A program made the translations under genes and the position numbers. This document shows positions 49,835 to 61,178 of a stretch of 64,000 bases of DNA, piece after piece. The notes below the pieces were generated by a model. The model was not told the DNA's origin. It did not search any database and saw only the letters and a list, made by a program, of their open reading frames with translations. Numbering within the stretch: the first letter of the stretch is position 1; each line of letters starts with the position of its first letter. Source of the DNA: Macquaria australasica (taxonomy: Eukaryota; Chordata; Actinopteri; Centrarchiformes; Percichthyidae); the NCBI GenBank assembly GCA_005408345.1, contig SEMN01001210.1, positions 21,367 to 85,366 of the forward strand, read 5' to 3'.

Positions 49835-49975
49835 TCAAAGCTCTGTGGAAAGTATACAAGGAAGCAATGCAAACTAGTCCACTAGCTTAAGACAAAATTA
49901 AAATAGCTGCTGTATTCAGACTTTTCTGAGAAATAGTGAAGGAAAAAAATAACAATAGAATAAACCAGCCCCCTG

Positions 49976-50045
49976 TGGAGACAAACATTGTCTGAATGGG
50001 TCAAAAATACAGTCTCCACCACAAGAAGACTTCAGCCAGGGGCAA
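49976..50045 (+). repeat. Block B copy of unit 3
   Basis: GTGGAGACAAACATTGTCTG, then AGTCTCCACCACAAGAAGAC. The ETS-like AGGAAG is changed to AAGAAG in this copy. Confidence 0.6.
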
Positions 50046-50703
50046 AAACATCAAAGGCATTGCTATTCTCACAAAATAAGAATACTGCTCCTGTAAAACA
50101 TGTATATCAATATCCTGCAACGTTGTTAAATCACTCCACTCCTCATCACTTTATGCAAACTCACTTAACTACATTTCCTTCACACACTAAATCAAAGCTC
50201 CCCATTTTGAACATAGTCTCAGGTTGCACTCTCAACTACCAGGTTCCTAATGTTGAGAGGTGTTCACTGGAATAGTTTAACTAGAGTGCAGGGAAGTAAG
50301 CCGGAATAAGTAACTAGTATTCTCATAATCAAGAGCACAAACAGCAGCATAAAGGAGAATGTTGATGTTAAACAAGACAAAGAGTCTACAGCCATGCTAG
50401 CCATGCTAGCCATGCTGCACAGAAAGCAGCATCAAGTATAGAAATACTACTCCACAGATCGCTCGCTTTGGTTACTTGTTACATTTCACAGGTCATATCA
50501 GACTGTTATGGATTAGGGGAGGATATAAAACTGCAGTAATCGCTGAGGAGTGGTCCTTTATGCATCTGTAATTATTTGTGGCAACTTTTGTCAGATCAGT
50601 GTGAGCGGAAAGATGAAAAACAAAAGACACCCCGCCTCTCTAAACCCTTTTATAAGAGCTCAGTGGTACAAACTATCCATGCAGTGACACACTCAAACGC
50701 ACA

Positions 50704-51680
50704 ATGAGGAGCTTTACCTTGATAACAGCTTTACTTCTTTGCAGCCTCAGTAAGTACTGGCACTTGATTATTCTCAGCAACAAATAATGTAACCAGTAAC
50801 CCACCAGAATTTAAACTTGTAAATTAGAACTGAATTAATTGTTGTCGTTGCCTTCTTACAGTAACTGTTGCATTATACGCTCAGGGATGGTGAAGTGGAA
50901 TGCGAGACTCAACGTAAGACTCTTCAAGATTTTGTTAATTTTGCTTGTTTCCACAATCAACAGTAATTTCATTTGGAATATTAACAATGTCTAAAGGCAC
51001 TATAAAAAAACAGACAGCATAATTGAATAACCTTTGTTGTAGAAGAGTCTGATGGAATAAGAAACGTCATGATTGTGATCCTGGGCAGTCTGACTGTTTT
51101 CTTCATGATGGCTGTCCTTGGTCTGGCTGTTAAAATCAGGCAACTTCTTAAAGGTACAGCAGATGTATCATTTGTTACACTTCCTCTTGTATCAAGTTGT
51201 GACAGACAAATCCACAGCAGAGTATTTGGTCAGTGATACTTAACTAATCAAACGTATCTTTTGTCATGTAGCTGTGAATGAAGAACGGCATCCTGAAAGA
51301 AACAAGGTGAAGCATTTTATTATATAAGTAAATCATTAATCTGTTCTGTTTTTGTAATCCATGGTTTTATTTAAACTGTGTGATGACTGACAATAAACTG
51401 CTTGGTTTCATCTTTTTAAAGTAACCCTAGCTAATCTATGATGAACCTTAATCTTGATAGCTTAATTGATAGCTTTTTGGTGCAAACCAGTGTTTATGTA
51501 CATTATGTGACTGAAACACAACTTCAAGATTTAGCCTGCCTACTTAGAAGTCCTGAAAAACTAATTTGTTTTCTGCCTCCAGGAATCATGGGCTATTACA
51601 GATTCTAAAAAAATAATCTGGGCTCTGATAACCTGGACTCTGCAGCGCTGAGGTTCCTTCCAGAGACAATAAGACATTGT
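50704..51680 (+). pseudogene. Single-V family member lacking the V-domain exon, gene 5
   Basis: Leader 50704-50749 (MRSFTLITALLLCSL) with a good donor, membrane exon 51043-51153 and short exon 51272-51306 are open and in the family's phases. The V exon is absent. Only an eroded stalk-like stretch (about 50890-50920) lies between leader and membrane exon. A direct leader-to-membrane splice would stay in frame (phase 1 to phase 1). The tail exon (about 51619-51696) is preceded by extra bases (TTCTAAAAAAAT), reads NLGSDNLDSAALRF with the ITIM tyrosine changed to serine, and ends early at a TGA. TATAAG lies at 50651. Probably a pseudogene, though a small ligand-blind membrane peptide is conceivable. 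Confidence 0.75.
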
Positions 51681-51735
51681 CTGTATGAGTGAAAAATAAA
51701 GTCTCTCCCAGGAAGACTTCAGCCTTGACCACAAA
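51676..51735 (+). repeat. Block B copy after gene 5
   Basis: AGACATTGTCTGTATGAGTG, then AAGTCTCTCCCAGGAAGACT and TCAGCC. It overlaps the end of the decayed tail exon. Confidence 0.5.
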
Positions 51736-52570
51736 TATCAAACAACTTCCTGTTTTCAAAGACCAAAAGTAATGCTACGTTAAAAAAAGTCCATCTATGC
51801 CTACTTTACACAAACTTATTTAAACACTTTACCTTCACAAGCTACATCAACACCTGTCTTCAAACCTCAAGTTGTACACAAGAGTACACATCCACATTAA
51901 CATACGCAGCTCATCTATCACCAGCTTCTAATGCTAGTCGGTGAATTAATTTCACTAGAGCACAAGGATGACGGCCAAGACCAGTTTTCAGTCATTGTGG
52001 TGGAGAGTAACTTCATATTGCCATGCTTCTGTTGTTATATGAGCAATAATGCAGAACATGGTCGACTGATACATACAATAATGGAAGCTATAGAGTTAAG
52101 TTAATAATTTCCAAAAATAAAAATCATCATCTTCTTCTTTACAATATTTTGAATACTGAGTTACGGTAAGCCATTTATTTATATTTAGTGTGGAATGGAC
52201 TGCTGTTCAGTCCAGTTGGAGAGATGTGCCAGAGGCCAGAATGCCTCCCCTCCATCTCGTGTCCAGACGACACTAGGGCCCATTTTCACCTTCTTCGAAG
52301 ACATGTTGTACACTGTTTATGTTGTTTTGGAGCAACCACTGAATTCAGTGCCAACATGAGAGTTTTTGTCTCATTCACTAATGTAGAACATTCCTCTATT
52401 TGACTAGATATGGCTGCCCAGGCATACTGACTTTTATTCATTTTATCATTGTCTCTATTGTATGCTGACATGGTGAATGTGTATATAAAAAAGACAAAGC
52501 TGTAGCTTTGTGCCCTGGCTGTGCTCACATGCACATGTGGGCAAGCAACAAGTCTTGTGGCCCCTCCCCC
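51736..52570. other. Intergenic stretch, no gene
   Basis: No splice-bounded coding text. The frame at 52286-52597 (-) has no recognisable domain. Confidence 0.4.
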
Positions 52571-52573
52571 TGT

Positions 52574-52645
52574 CATTTTCCACTGTGGTGAAAACACTGT
52601 GTGTATCAGCCAAAACGAAAGCCACAGGAGGACTGGCCTTTAGCT
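52574..52645 (+). repeat. Second block B copy after gene 5
   Basis: CACTGTGGTGAAAACACTGT, GTGTATCAGCC, then AAAGCCACAGGAGGACTGGC. With the copy at 51676 this gives two block Bs after one gene, suggesting that another member was lost here. Confidence 0.5.
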
Positions 52646-53261
52646 CCCTGCAATAAAAAAAACGCATGCCACAAAAGCTGTACTGCTTTCAAAAGCTTTC
52701 ACACAAAAGCTTAGCTACTTTCTCTTAAAATGTGAAGATATTTTTGTTGTATACGTAGAAAGGCAATTAGTTAGAATCCTGTCAGCAGTAAATCCATCTC
52801 TTCTCAAACGTCACCTTCTTTACAGACCACACTATCCAATTTCCTCACACTCATTTCACTCTTTCGCCTTTATACATCAGCACCCTTCTTGCAGTAAAAA
52901 ATGCCTTGTGCAGCTTCGTACTTGTGCAGCGAGATGACAGCGTCTTCCTCATTTAACTGAAATACCTACAAATGTACAGTACAGCTCAACAGATACAGAA
53001 CTTGAAAAACAAAAATCACAATTTTATTTTTATTGAGAGCTCTTTACTGAATTGGTTACAGGAACGGACAGAACATCTAGTTTGTAGAGCTACTTGTATG
53101 ACACAAAGTTGTGATCAGATTTGAAATACTGTGTTTTGTATGCTCCACATGTGAAACAGTTACCATGCTTCACATGGCTGCCCAGGCATATGGCATCTAT
53201 GCGCTTTCTTGTAACACTTGTAGCAAGTCTCTCTGGTGATCCAGCAAAAAATATGGGATTT

Positions 53262-56200
53262 AGTTGTAATCGCCACCTTAACGTGGTGGAGGGGTTTGTG
53301 TGCCCCTGTGACCCTGGGAGCTGTGTTGTCCGGGGCACTGGCCCCTGGTAGGGTCTCCCAAGGTAAATTGGTCCCAGGGGAGGGGACAGACTAAGAGCGA
53401 TTCACAAACCCCTGATGAGTCGGACCATGCAGAGCTGGAGCACCTCGCCCGGAGGAGGGATACCGGGGCCCCCCCCTGGAGCCAGACCCGGGAGGGGAGC
53501 ACGATGGCGAGCATCTGGTGCCTTGACACATGGGGCCCGGTCGGGCACAGCCCGAAAAATCGACATGGAGCCGCCCCCTTTGGGCCCACCACCTGCAGGG
53601 ATAGGCATCGGGGTCGGGTGCAGTGTAAGCCAGGCGACAGGCAAGGGCAGAGACCTGGGCGTGCCGACCTTCGGCATCGCAGACTGGTTTTAGGGACGTG
53701 GAACGTCAGCTCTCTGGCGGGGAAAGAGCCGGAGCTGGTGCAAGAGATGGAGCGGTACCAGATAGATATAGTTGGGCTCACCTCTACGCATAGCTCAGGA
53801 TCTGGAACCAAACTCCTGGAGAGGGGCTGGACTCTCTTCTTTTCCAGAGTTGCCCAGGATGAAAGGCGCCAGGCGGGTGTGGGGATACTCACGAGTCCCC
53901 GGCTGAGTGCTGCTGTGTTGGAGTTTTCCCTGGGGAACGAGAGGGTCGCCTCGATGCGACTGAAAGTTGCTGAGAGGAAGGCTCTGACTGTTGTTTGTGC
54001 TTATGCACCAAACAGCAGTTCAGAGTACCCGGCCTTCTTGGAGTTCCTGGGTGGCGTCCTGGAAGGGATACCACCTGGAGACTCCATAGTTCTGCTGGGA
54101 GACTTCAACGCCCATGTGGGCAATGATGGTGAAACCTGGAGGGGGGTGATTGGGAGGAATGGCCTCCCCGATCTGAACCCGAGTGGTGCTTTGTTGTTGG
54201 ACTTCTGTGCTAGCCATGGATTGGACATAAAAAACGCCATGTTTGAGCATAGGGTGGTTCATAAGTGTACTTGGTACCAGAACACCTTAGGCCGCAGGTC
54301 GATGATCGACTTTGTGATCGTATCATCAGATCTGCGGCCGTATGTCATGGACACCTGGGTGAAGAGAGGGGCAGAGCTGTCAACTGATCACCACTTGGTG
54401 GTGAGTTGGATAAGATGGCAGGGACGACTGCTGGACAGACCTGGCAAACCTAAACGTGTAGTGAGGGTGAACTGGGAACGTCTGGCGGAGGGCCCTTCAA
54501 CTCCCACCTCTGGAAGAACTTCTCGCGCATCCCGGGGGAGGTTGGGGACATGGAAACAGAGTGGGCCATGTTCAAAGCCTCCATTGCTGAGGCGGCCGCT
54601 AGGAGCTGTAGTCAGAAGGTTGTCGGTGCCTGTCGAGGCGGCAACCTTAGAACCTGCTGGTGGACACCGGCGGTGAAGGAAGCCGTTAAGCTGAAGAAGG
54701 AGGCTTTTCGGGCTTGGCTAGCCCAGAGGTCTCCTGAAGCAGCGGACAGGTACCGGGAGGCCAGAAGGACAGCGGCCTCGGTGGTCACCAAAGCAAAAAC
54801 CCGGGTGTGGGAGGAGTTTGGGGAGACTATGGAGAAGGACTTTCGTTTGGCCTCAAGGAAGTTCTGGCAAACCGTTAGACGACTCAGGAAGGGAAAGCAG
54901 GGCTTGGCCCAGGCCGTGTTCAGCAGGGGAGGAGAGCTGCTAACCCGGACTGGGGATGTTGTCGAGCGGTGGAAAGAGCACTTTGAGGATCTCCTCAACC
55001 CGACCAACATGTCCTCAGTGGAGGAGGCAGAGTTTGAAGACTCGAGGGAAGACTCACCCATATCCCTGGCAAAAGTCTCCAAGGTAGTCTTCTTGGTGGC
55101 CAGGGGTGGATGAGATTCGACCTGAGATGCTGAAGGCTCTGGACATTGTTGGGCTGTCTTGGCTGACACGCCTCTTCAGTGTCGCATGGAGGTCGGGGAC
55201 AGTGCCTGTGGAGTGGCAGACCGGGGTGGTGGTTCCCGTCTTCAAAAAGGGGGACCGGAGGGTGTGCTCCAATTACCGTTGTATCACACTGCTCAGCCTC
55301 CCCGGGAAAGTTTATTCCAGGGTGCTGGAAAGGAGACTACAACCGATTGTCGAACCTTGGATCCAGTAGAAGCAATGTAGATTCCGTCCTGGCCGTGGCA
55401 CAGTGGACCAGCTCTTCACTCTTGCAGGGCTGCTGGGGGGGAGTTTGCCCATCCGGTCTACATGTGTTTTGTCGACTTGGAGAAGGCTTTCGACCGTGTC
55501 CCCCGGGGGATCCTGTGGGGGGTACTGCAGGAGTATGGCGTACCAGGGTCGCTGCTACAAGCCATCCGGTCCCTATATAACCGAAGTGAGTGCTGTGTCC
55601 GCATTCTCGGCACAAAGGCAAACACGTTACAAGTGGCCGTTGGACTCCGCCAGGGCTGCCCCTTGTCACCAATTCTGTTTGTGATATTCATGGACAGGAT
55701 TTCAAGGCGCAGCCGGGGGGAGGAGAGTGTCCGGTTTGGTGGTCTCAGAATAGCATCTCTGCTCTTTGCGGACGATGTGGTTCTGTTGGTTTCATCGGGC
55801 TGTAACCTTCAGCATGCACTGTTGCGGTTTGCAGCCGAGTGTGAAGCGGCTGGGATGAGAGTCAGCACCTCCAAGTCCAAGGCCATGGTTCTCACCTGGA
55901 AAACGGTGGACTGCCCCCTTTGGGTTGGAGGTGAGTTACTGCCCCAGACGGGGGAGTTCAAGTATCTCGGGGTCTTGTTCACGAGTGATGGTAAGATGGA
56001 GCGTGAGATGGACAGGCGGATCGGTGCAGCATCAGCAGTAATGCGGGTTGTACCGGACCGTGGTGGTGAAGAGGGAGCTGAGCTGGAAGGCAAAGCTTTC
56101 AATTTACCAGTCGATCTACGTTCCAACCCTCACCTATGGTCATGAGCTTTGGGTAGTGACCGAAAGAATGAGATCGCGGATACAAGTGGCCGAAATGAGT

Positions 56201-56581
56201 TTCCTCCGCAGGGTGGCTGGGCTCACCCTTAGAGATAGGGAAAGGAGCTCGGACATCCGGAGGGAGCTCGGAGTAGAGCCGCTGCTCCTTCGCATCGAAA
56301 GGAGCCAGCTGAGGTGGTTCGGGCATCTGATTAGGATGCCTCCTGGACGCCTCCCTTTGGAGGTTTTCCGGGCACGTCCAACTGGTAGGAGGCCCCGGGG
56401 CAGACCCAGAACACGCTGGAGGGATTATATATCTCATTTGGCCTGGGAACGCCTTGGGGTCCCCCAGGAGGAGCTGGAAATCGTTGCCGAGGAGAGGGAC
56501 GTCTGGACAACCCTGCTTAACCTGCTGCCACCGCGACCATAAGCGGAAGAAAATGGATGGATGGATGGATGGATGGATGTA
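53262..56581 (+). mobile_element. Rex3-type LINE (RTE clade), degenerate but nearly full length
   Basis: About 3.3 kb, GC-richer than its surroundings. A 5' region starts CGCCACCTTAACGTGGTGGA. An endonuclease frame at about 53690-54460 contains LGTWNVSSLAGK, GLTSTHSSGSG, LLGDFNAHVGND and STDHHLVVSW. The reverse transcriptase lies at about 55100-56145, with VVVPVFKKGD, FVDLEKAFDRVPR, LRQGCPLSPILF and LLFADDVVLL. The C-terminal part (56048-56542) has YGHELWVVTERMRSRIQ. It ends in (GGAT)n at 56552-56580, the tail type of Rex3. TGGCAGACCGGGGTGGTGGT at about 55214 matches, as I recall it, a primer used to detect Rex3 in fish. At least three frame changes and a TAG split the protein, so it is dead. 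Confidence 0.9.
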
Positions 56582-57129
56582 AAGAGTTAACTGGACTCCA
56601 TTCAAAACTAAGGCCCTCAAATGACTGTATAAGAGCCTCCCATTAGTGTGTGTACAGCATTCTCAGGTTTCTTCCCTTCCATTTAGTGATCTCCAAACAG
56701 TCTTTCTGAACAGAAACAGCTGAGTCTTCAGGAAGGTGACACAGCAAGAGATTCGTCAAACTGAGCGGCCATGACAATTTTGATTGTTTGGGTTTCTCAT
56801 CAGACTGTATTATATGACAAAGGACACAAAATAATGACAGAAGTAAAATACCTACACCTTGACTTGCACTGGATCATATGACTGCAGCTCTTATCTTTTT
56901 CACGTCTATCCTCCTACATTTTTACCATGTTTGCTGCAACGAGTACTTAAATACCATAGAGGCAGGCAAAGTAGACCTCAGGCTCAGTTAAACTGTCATA
57001 TGCTGCTTGTGCTGATCTTTGTGCTGCTTTGAAAATAGAGCACTGTGTGTGAGTGGTATGGTAGGTTATTGTGTGGTCAGTGATTGACGAGGTAAACATA
57101 GATAAACCCACCTTCCTCTTTAAACCTCC

Positions 57130-58560
57130 TTCTCGGAGCTCAGTGATTTTAAGCGCCGTTGCTACGATAACAGCTTTACTTCTATGCAGCCTTAGTAAGT
57201 ATTAAATTATTATCAAAATGTAGCTACTCCATGGCTAACTTGTGTTTAGTTTATAAACCACATGCAAAACTGAATTAGTTGCTACTACAATTATTTAGGA
57301 GCATTGTTGTCTGTTTGTTGCTCTGAGAACTAAACCTCTCTGCGGTCTGTTTCAGATTGGATCTCTGTCTCTGTTTCTGAGTCTCAGACTGTGGAGGTTC
57401 AGCCTGGTGAAGAAGTCACACTGCTGTGCTCCAACTTTTCCAGTTCTCCCACTCAGATAATCTGGTTCACACTGGTCAACAGAACCAAGCCCCACTGTAT
57501 TTCCATCATGTACAGTTCTATTGATTCCACTTCATTCTGCAATGGAGTTGAAAATGGAAAATTTGAAATGACATCCACTGTCTCTCAAAATCAAGCATGT
57601 GGATTTGCCTGACTCTGGGTTGTATTTTTGTGGATTTTACTTAAACAGATACTCAGTAATTCTCAATGCGACATATTTAAAGGTTCAAGATAAGAATGTT
57701 GTAAGTTCCATTTAGGTGCTAACACAAAAGAAACATAATGTATCTTATTCCAACATGGTCGATGTGTGATGGAATACTGTCAAAATCAGATGAATAATGT
57801 CAAGAATTTGTCATCATCATCTGTAAAGGCAGTGGTTAACCTCATGACAACATGAAGGCAGGCTAAACTGTTCTCCCTGCCTCTCATTAATATTTATTAT
57901 GCAGGTTAGACTTTGTCAACTGATGGAATAAGGTCATTTATCCATGTTAACATTAGTCAGGTCTCAAGACAGTAAAGGATAAATAAAGTAGTTCCCTCAA
58001 AAATATGTTCATATCATTGTTCAACGGAAAACGGAGAGTCTAACTTAATCATCTTTCTTGTAGAAGAGCCTGGTGAAATAACAAACCTTATGGGTGTGAT
58101 CCTGAGTGGTGTGACTCTGGTTCTCACTAAGGTCATCATTGGCCTTGTTGTCAAAATGAGGCAACTTCAGACAGGTACTGCGTGAGGGCTGTCCCCTGTT
58201 TTGTTTATGTTGCTTTTGCACATGCTGTTGTCAATATCATGTTGTCACTATCACGGTTAAATCAAAAACTTGTATGTATTAATAGCAGCTTTTATAAATA
58301 AGTATCAGATCAGACTGATTGTTTCTGTCACTTAACCTCTAGTGTAAAGATTGTTAAATCACTTCAAGTCATGATTAGTCAGTCATTGTATTGTTTATGA
58401 TAAACTCATATACTGAAAATGCTCTGACTCTTATTTGCAGAATCTGGACTCTGAAAGACTCAGCATTGATTTTCCATCCAAAATCAAGAAAGAAGTGGAA
58501 ACTTTTATTTATTTATTTATGCTGCAACAAAAAAATACTCAAAGCAACTTAAGATGTAGC
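57130..58560 (+). pseudogene. Single-V receptor pseudogene, gene 6
   Basis: Relic with several independent lesions. The leader (about 57160-57194) has lost its ATG and first codons but keeps ATAACAGCTTTACTTCTATG and a donor. The V exon (57357-57690) begins WISVSVSESQTVEVQPGEEV and keeps C, W (TQIIWF) and the C63/C77-type pair. It has a small deletion after FEMTST, giving a stop in frame at 57610, and its donor GT is AT (TTCAAGATAAG). The membrane exon (58064-58174) is open but has a lysine within its hydrophobic run (LVLTKVIIGLVVKM). The tail exon (58441-about 58550) has lost the ITIM (ERLSIDF) and is frameshifted before the YAAT motif. Block A follows at 59412. Confidence 0.85.
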
Positions 58561-59400
58561 CCTGATCCAGGACCTTCACACCGCATACTTTATCATATTT
58601 CTGGCTGGCCATCTCACACTACCCGGACATTTCAGTCACTCAGGGGCTCAGCAAAATTGTTACATGAAGCATGCTAGGAATACAAGCTCACTCTGTCATG
58701 ACTGAGAATGGTCTTGGCCCGGAAGATATGTAAATGACACCACTGTTTTAATCTGTACTATTGCTGCAATATAGCTTCTGGCCACCAGTGGCTGCATTGA
58801 GCACAGAGCAGAGCAGAACTCCAGTTGCTGAATGAGAAAGAAATCCAGCGCTATCTTTTGGGTCGTGTCTAGATGGTAACGCTAGTTTCGCGAGATTGTC
58901 ATTGAGTACCATTACCATGGAGCCACGAGAAGCCACGAGAAACTACTTGGTTAGGCTCTCTGGCAGAAAGCCCTCAGGGCTAACTTCTCCAACGTGCCAA
59001 GCACTACTGTATCAAGTGCGTATGTGCAAGAGATTCGCCAGTCTAGGGTTACCATCTATCTATGGTATCTACCATCTCATGGTTTGTATAGACTTTAATG
59101 TCAGGGATCTTTCTCAGTCAGTGTGTTTTATGTTACTTTACACCCACCTGTTTTTGGTTTTCCCTGCCAGTCCTGGATCGGGGCAACTTCAAATGCAATT
59201 CATGGTGAAACAGATGTTTTAAGTGTTACATCCCTTGTCACAAGACCAGCAATATGATTTTGAAATGATGTGCCATTATTTATACAAGTTTTTGTTAATG
59301 ATGAGTATTGTTGCTTCTTTATTTTTAACTTCTCTTGGCAAAATCTTCCTATCACCTCGCCTGTAGGACACAGATGACTGTCCAGATTGAAATAGAGCAG
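58560..59400. other. Flank of gene 6, no gene recognised
   Basis: Short open frames (58748-58936 on -, 58896-59222 on +) show no domain. The text at 58770-58940 may be a dispersed repeat. Confidence 0.35.
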
Positions 59401-59411
59401 GAGTGAGTGAG

Positions 59412-59480
59412 GTACACATCACTTGTTTGACAGGAAGAGACAGCATGGGTGTCTGAGCACAAGTGCGGTGAAAATCGTAA
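59412..59480 (+). repeat. Block A copy 7, RUNX-like site lost
   Basis: GTACACATCACTTGTTTGAC, AGGAAGAGACAGCATGGGTG, TCTGAGCACAAGTGCGGTG. The TGTGGTC of other copies has decayed, in line with the neighbouring pseudogene 6. Confidence 0.75.
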
Positions 59481-59617
59481 GTAAAATGTGTAAGTCTAAA
59501 AAGAAAGTAAACACTGACATAGCCTTGGTAAGAAAGAAAAAAAAATACAATATGTGGCTATGTTTGTACAGATGTTTTAGAAAGACAAAGTGTAGACACT
59601 AACCAGAAGACAACAAA

Positions 59618-59665
59618 TAGCAACAATAAAGTCTCAACCACAGGAAGACTGGTTTTGCCATAACC
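59618..59665 (+). repeat. Block B copy after gene 6
   Basis: AATAAAGTCTCAACCACAGG then AAGACTGG. AACCACAGGAAG is kept. Confidence 0.65.
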
Positions 59666-59699
59666 ACACACACACACATCAAAGAGCTAGCAGGTTAGA

Positions 59700-61080
59700 A
59701 AGATCAAGAATGATGCTACTTAAAAAGCTGCCAGTATATACAGTATCGACCCCTTCTGACACTGTTTCAATACTCCACTCATCACTTTACACAAACTGGC
59801 TAATTGACCTTCACAAGATGGATCAACATCTGCTTTCAGACTTGCGGAAAGGTACATACTCACACTTGCACAACCAGATATGAGAGCTTTCACATGACTG
59901 ACAATGCTCAGACCACAGGTAGTCTTCCAGTTTACGCTACATTATTGCTTAAGGTATGTATTTAGCTTCAAGCAGACATTAGAGATCACAGCAGCATGAC
60001 CACAAACAGCAGGAAAAGGGACATTTAGGATGTTGTGTTGAATATCTTTGTTTTAACCATCAGTTACTGAAGGCACTTCTGAGTTTAACTTGGCATAAAG
60101 CATCTGTACTATTGAGAGATTACCATGAATGGGCTTAAACCATGATCTAATATAAATTCAGAGAGGCCTGGTTGTGGGTGTCAGGTGGCATTCTCAATGG
60201 TACAAAGTGAACCCCTTCAACAACGTGTTACTGTAGGAACTGGGCCTTGGAGGATGATTGTGGGATATGTGCAATGGATGGGCAATAACAAATAACCACC
60301 AGTCCACAGAATAACATTAAATACCACAATAACATTTGGGATGAAGTCACCAATTTCAGAACACACAATTTGTCTGTGCCTTGCCTGTAAGGGGTATAAC
60401 AGCAGATGTCTTCACAGGGTACCTCTTGTACCTCTTGTGGACACCTTACTGTTAGAGTACCTTAACATCATAGCGGACCCGGTTTATCCATCCAAGGCCA
60501 TCATGGACCCTGAAGAAGAAGGCTACTTTCAACAATGTCATGGTCACCGTAATAATGCAGGAATCATCCACAAATGTTTCCAGGAACATTCAGGTCAACA
60601 CATTACCCTGATATCAGCAGCCAAGAGAGCAGCATCCAGTAATAGCATTACAATGGGACACTATAGGTTCCTTGGTAAATCACTGCCACAATGTGTGGTA
60701 GCTAGTTTCAGGGCCACAAGTGGACTGTGCTAAGAATATTTCATCCTAGCCTGCCTATAGCACATATTCCCATCAGCAAGACATATCTAAATACTGTCAG
60801 GCATTAACATGTTAACGTTGATCTCAAATTGAGCATCTTGTTATTCAGTCAAATACTCTACAGCATTACATTGTATGACACCTCTCAGCTATATGATAAG
60901 GCCAAGTTATGTGAATCCTTTTCTTCTTTGATATATCTTTGTTCATTGTATTGTATGTACGGAGATTATTATGAATGACATTTCCTGAAAAATGACGTTG
61001 TCTCAGTCTCTGTGAGGTTAAACGTTTGCACCAACACTCATAATCCTGAAAGCATGTATGTAGTCAGTTTGAGCAACAGG
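59700..61080. other. Intergenic stretch with one unexplained frame
   Basis: A + frame at 60341-60733 is open for 130 codons but has no recognised domain or splice context. Nothing else was recognised. Confidence 0.35.
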
Positions 61081-61089
61081 ATAAAGCAA

Positions 61090-61178
61090 CAAAGAACACC
61101 CCGCCTCTTTGCATTGAGAGCACCCTTCCTGGGGCAGACTTCAATTACGGACATTGCAGAGCTTCAGTTATATGCACA
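61090..61178 (+). promoter_or_regulatory. Proximal promoter of gene 7
   Basis: ACACCCCGCCTCTTTGCATT resembles text upstream of gene 5 (ACACCCCGCCTCTCTAAACC) and gene 1 (CACCCCTCCGCCTTTG). The shared CCCCGCCTCTTT-type box lies about 75-80 bases before the start codons of genes 5 and 7. No clear TATA box is seen here. Confidence 0.4.

Larger units (their letters stand above)
46921..50530 (+). repeat. Tandem duplication unit 3 (contains single-V gene 4)
   Basis: Begins with the same 'tgtacatgcgcaatgg' phrase and a short LINE RT relic (46960-47250; LSPVLFTLLPPSCQA and FVNDIV). It contains gene 4 and blocks A and B. It lacks the 0.5-kb segment found at 41420-41950 and 46280-46800, and is more diverged from units 1 and 2 than they are from each other. 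Confidence 0.8.

Noticed and set aside
53090..53260. Cysteine-rich reading on the - strand, reminiscent of a transposase zinc finger
   Set aside because: Cysteine spacing did not match any finger I could name, and the frame is short and interrupted.
53278..53892. Long - strand frame of 204 codons opposite the Rex3 element
   Set aside because: It is antisense to the endonuclease region of the LINE. The high GC content makes long shadow frames, and no domain is visible.
56099..56620. Minus-strand frame ending the Rex3 copy
   Set aside because: Antisense shadow of the conserved Rex3 C-terminal coding region and the GGAT tail.
60341..60733. 130-codon + frame between genes 6 and 7
   Set aside because: I looked for a transposase or nuclease signature but found no convincing motif and no splice signals, so it is not called a gene.
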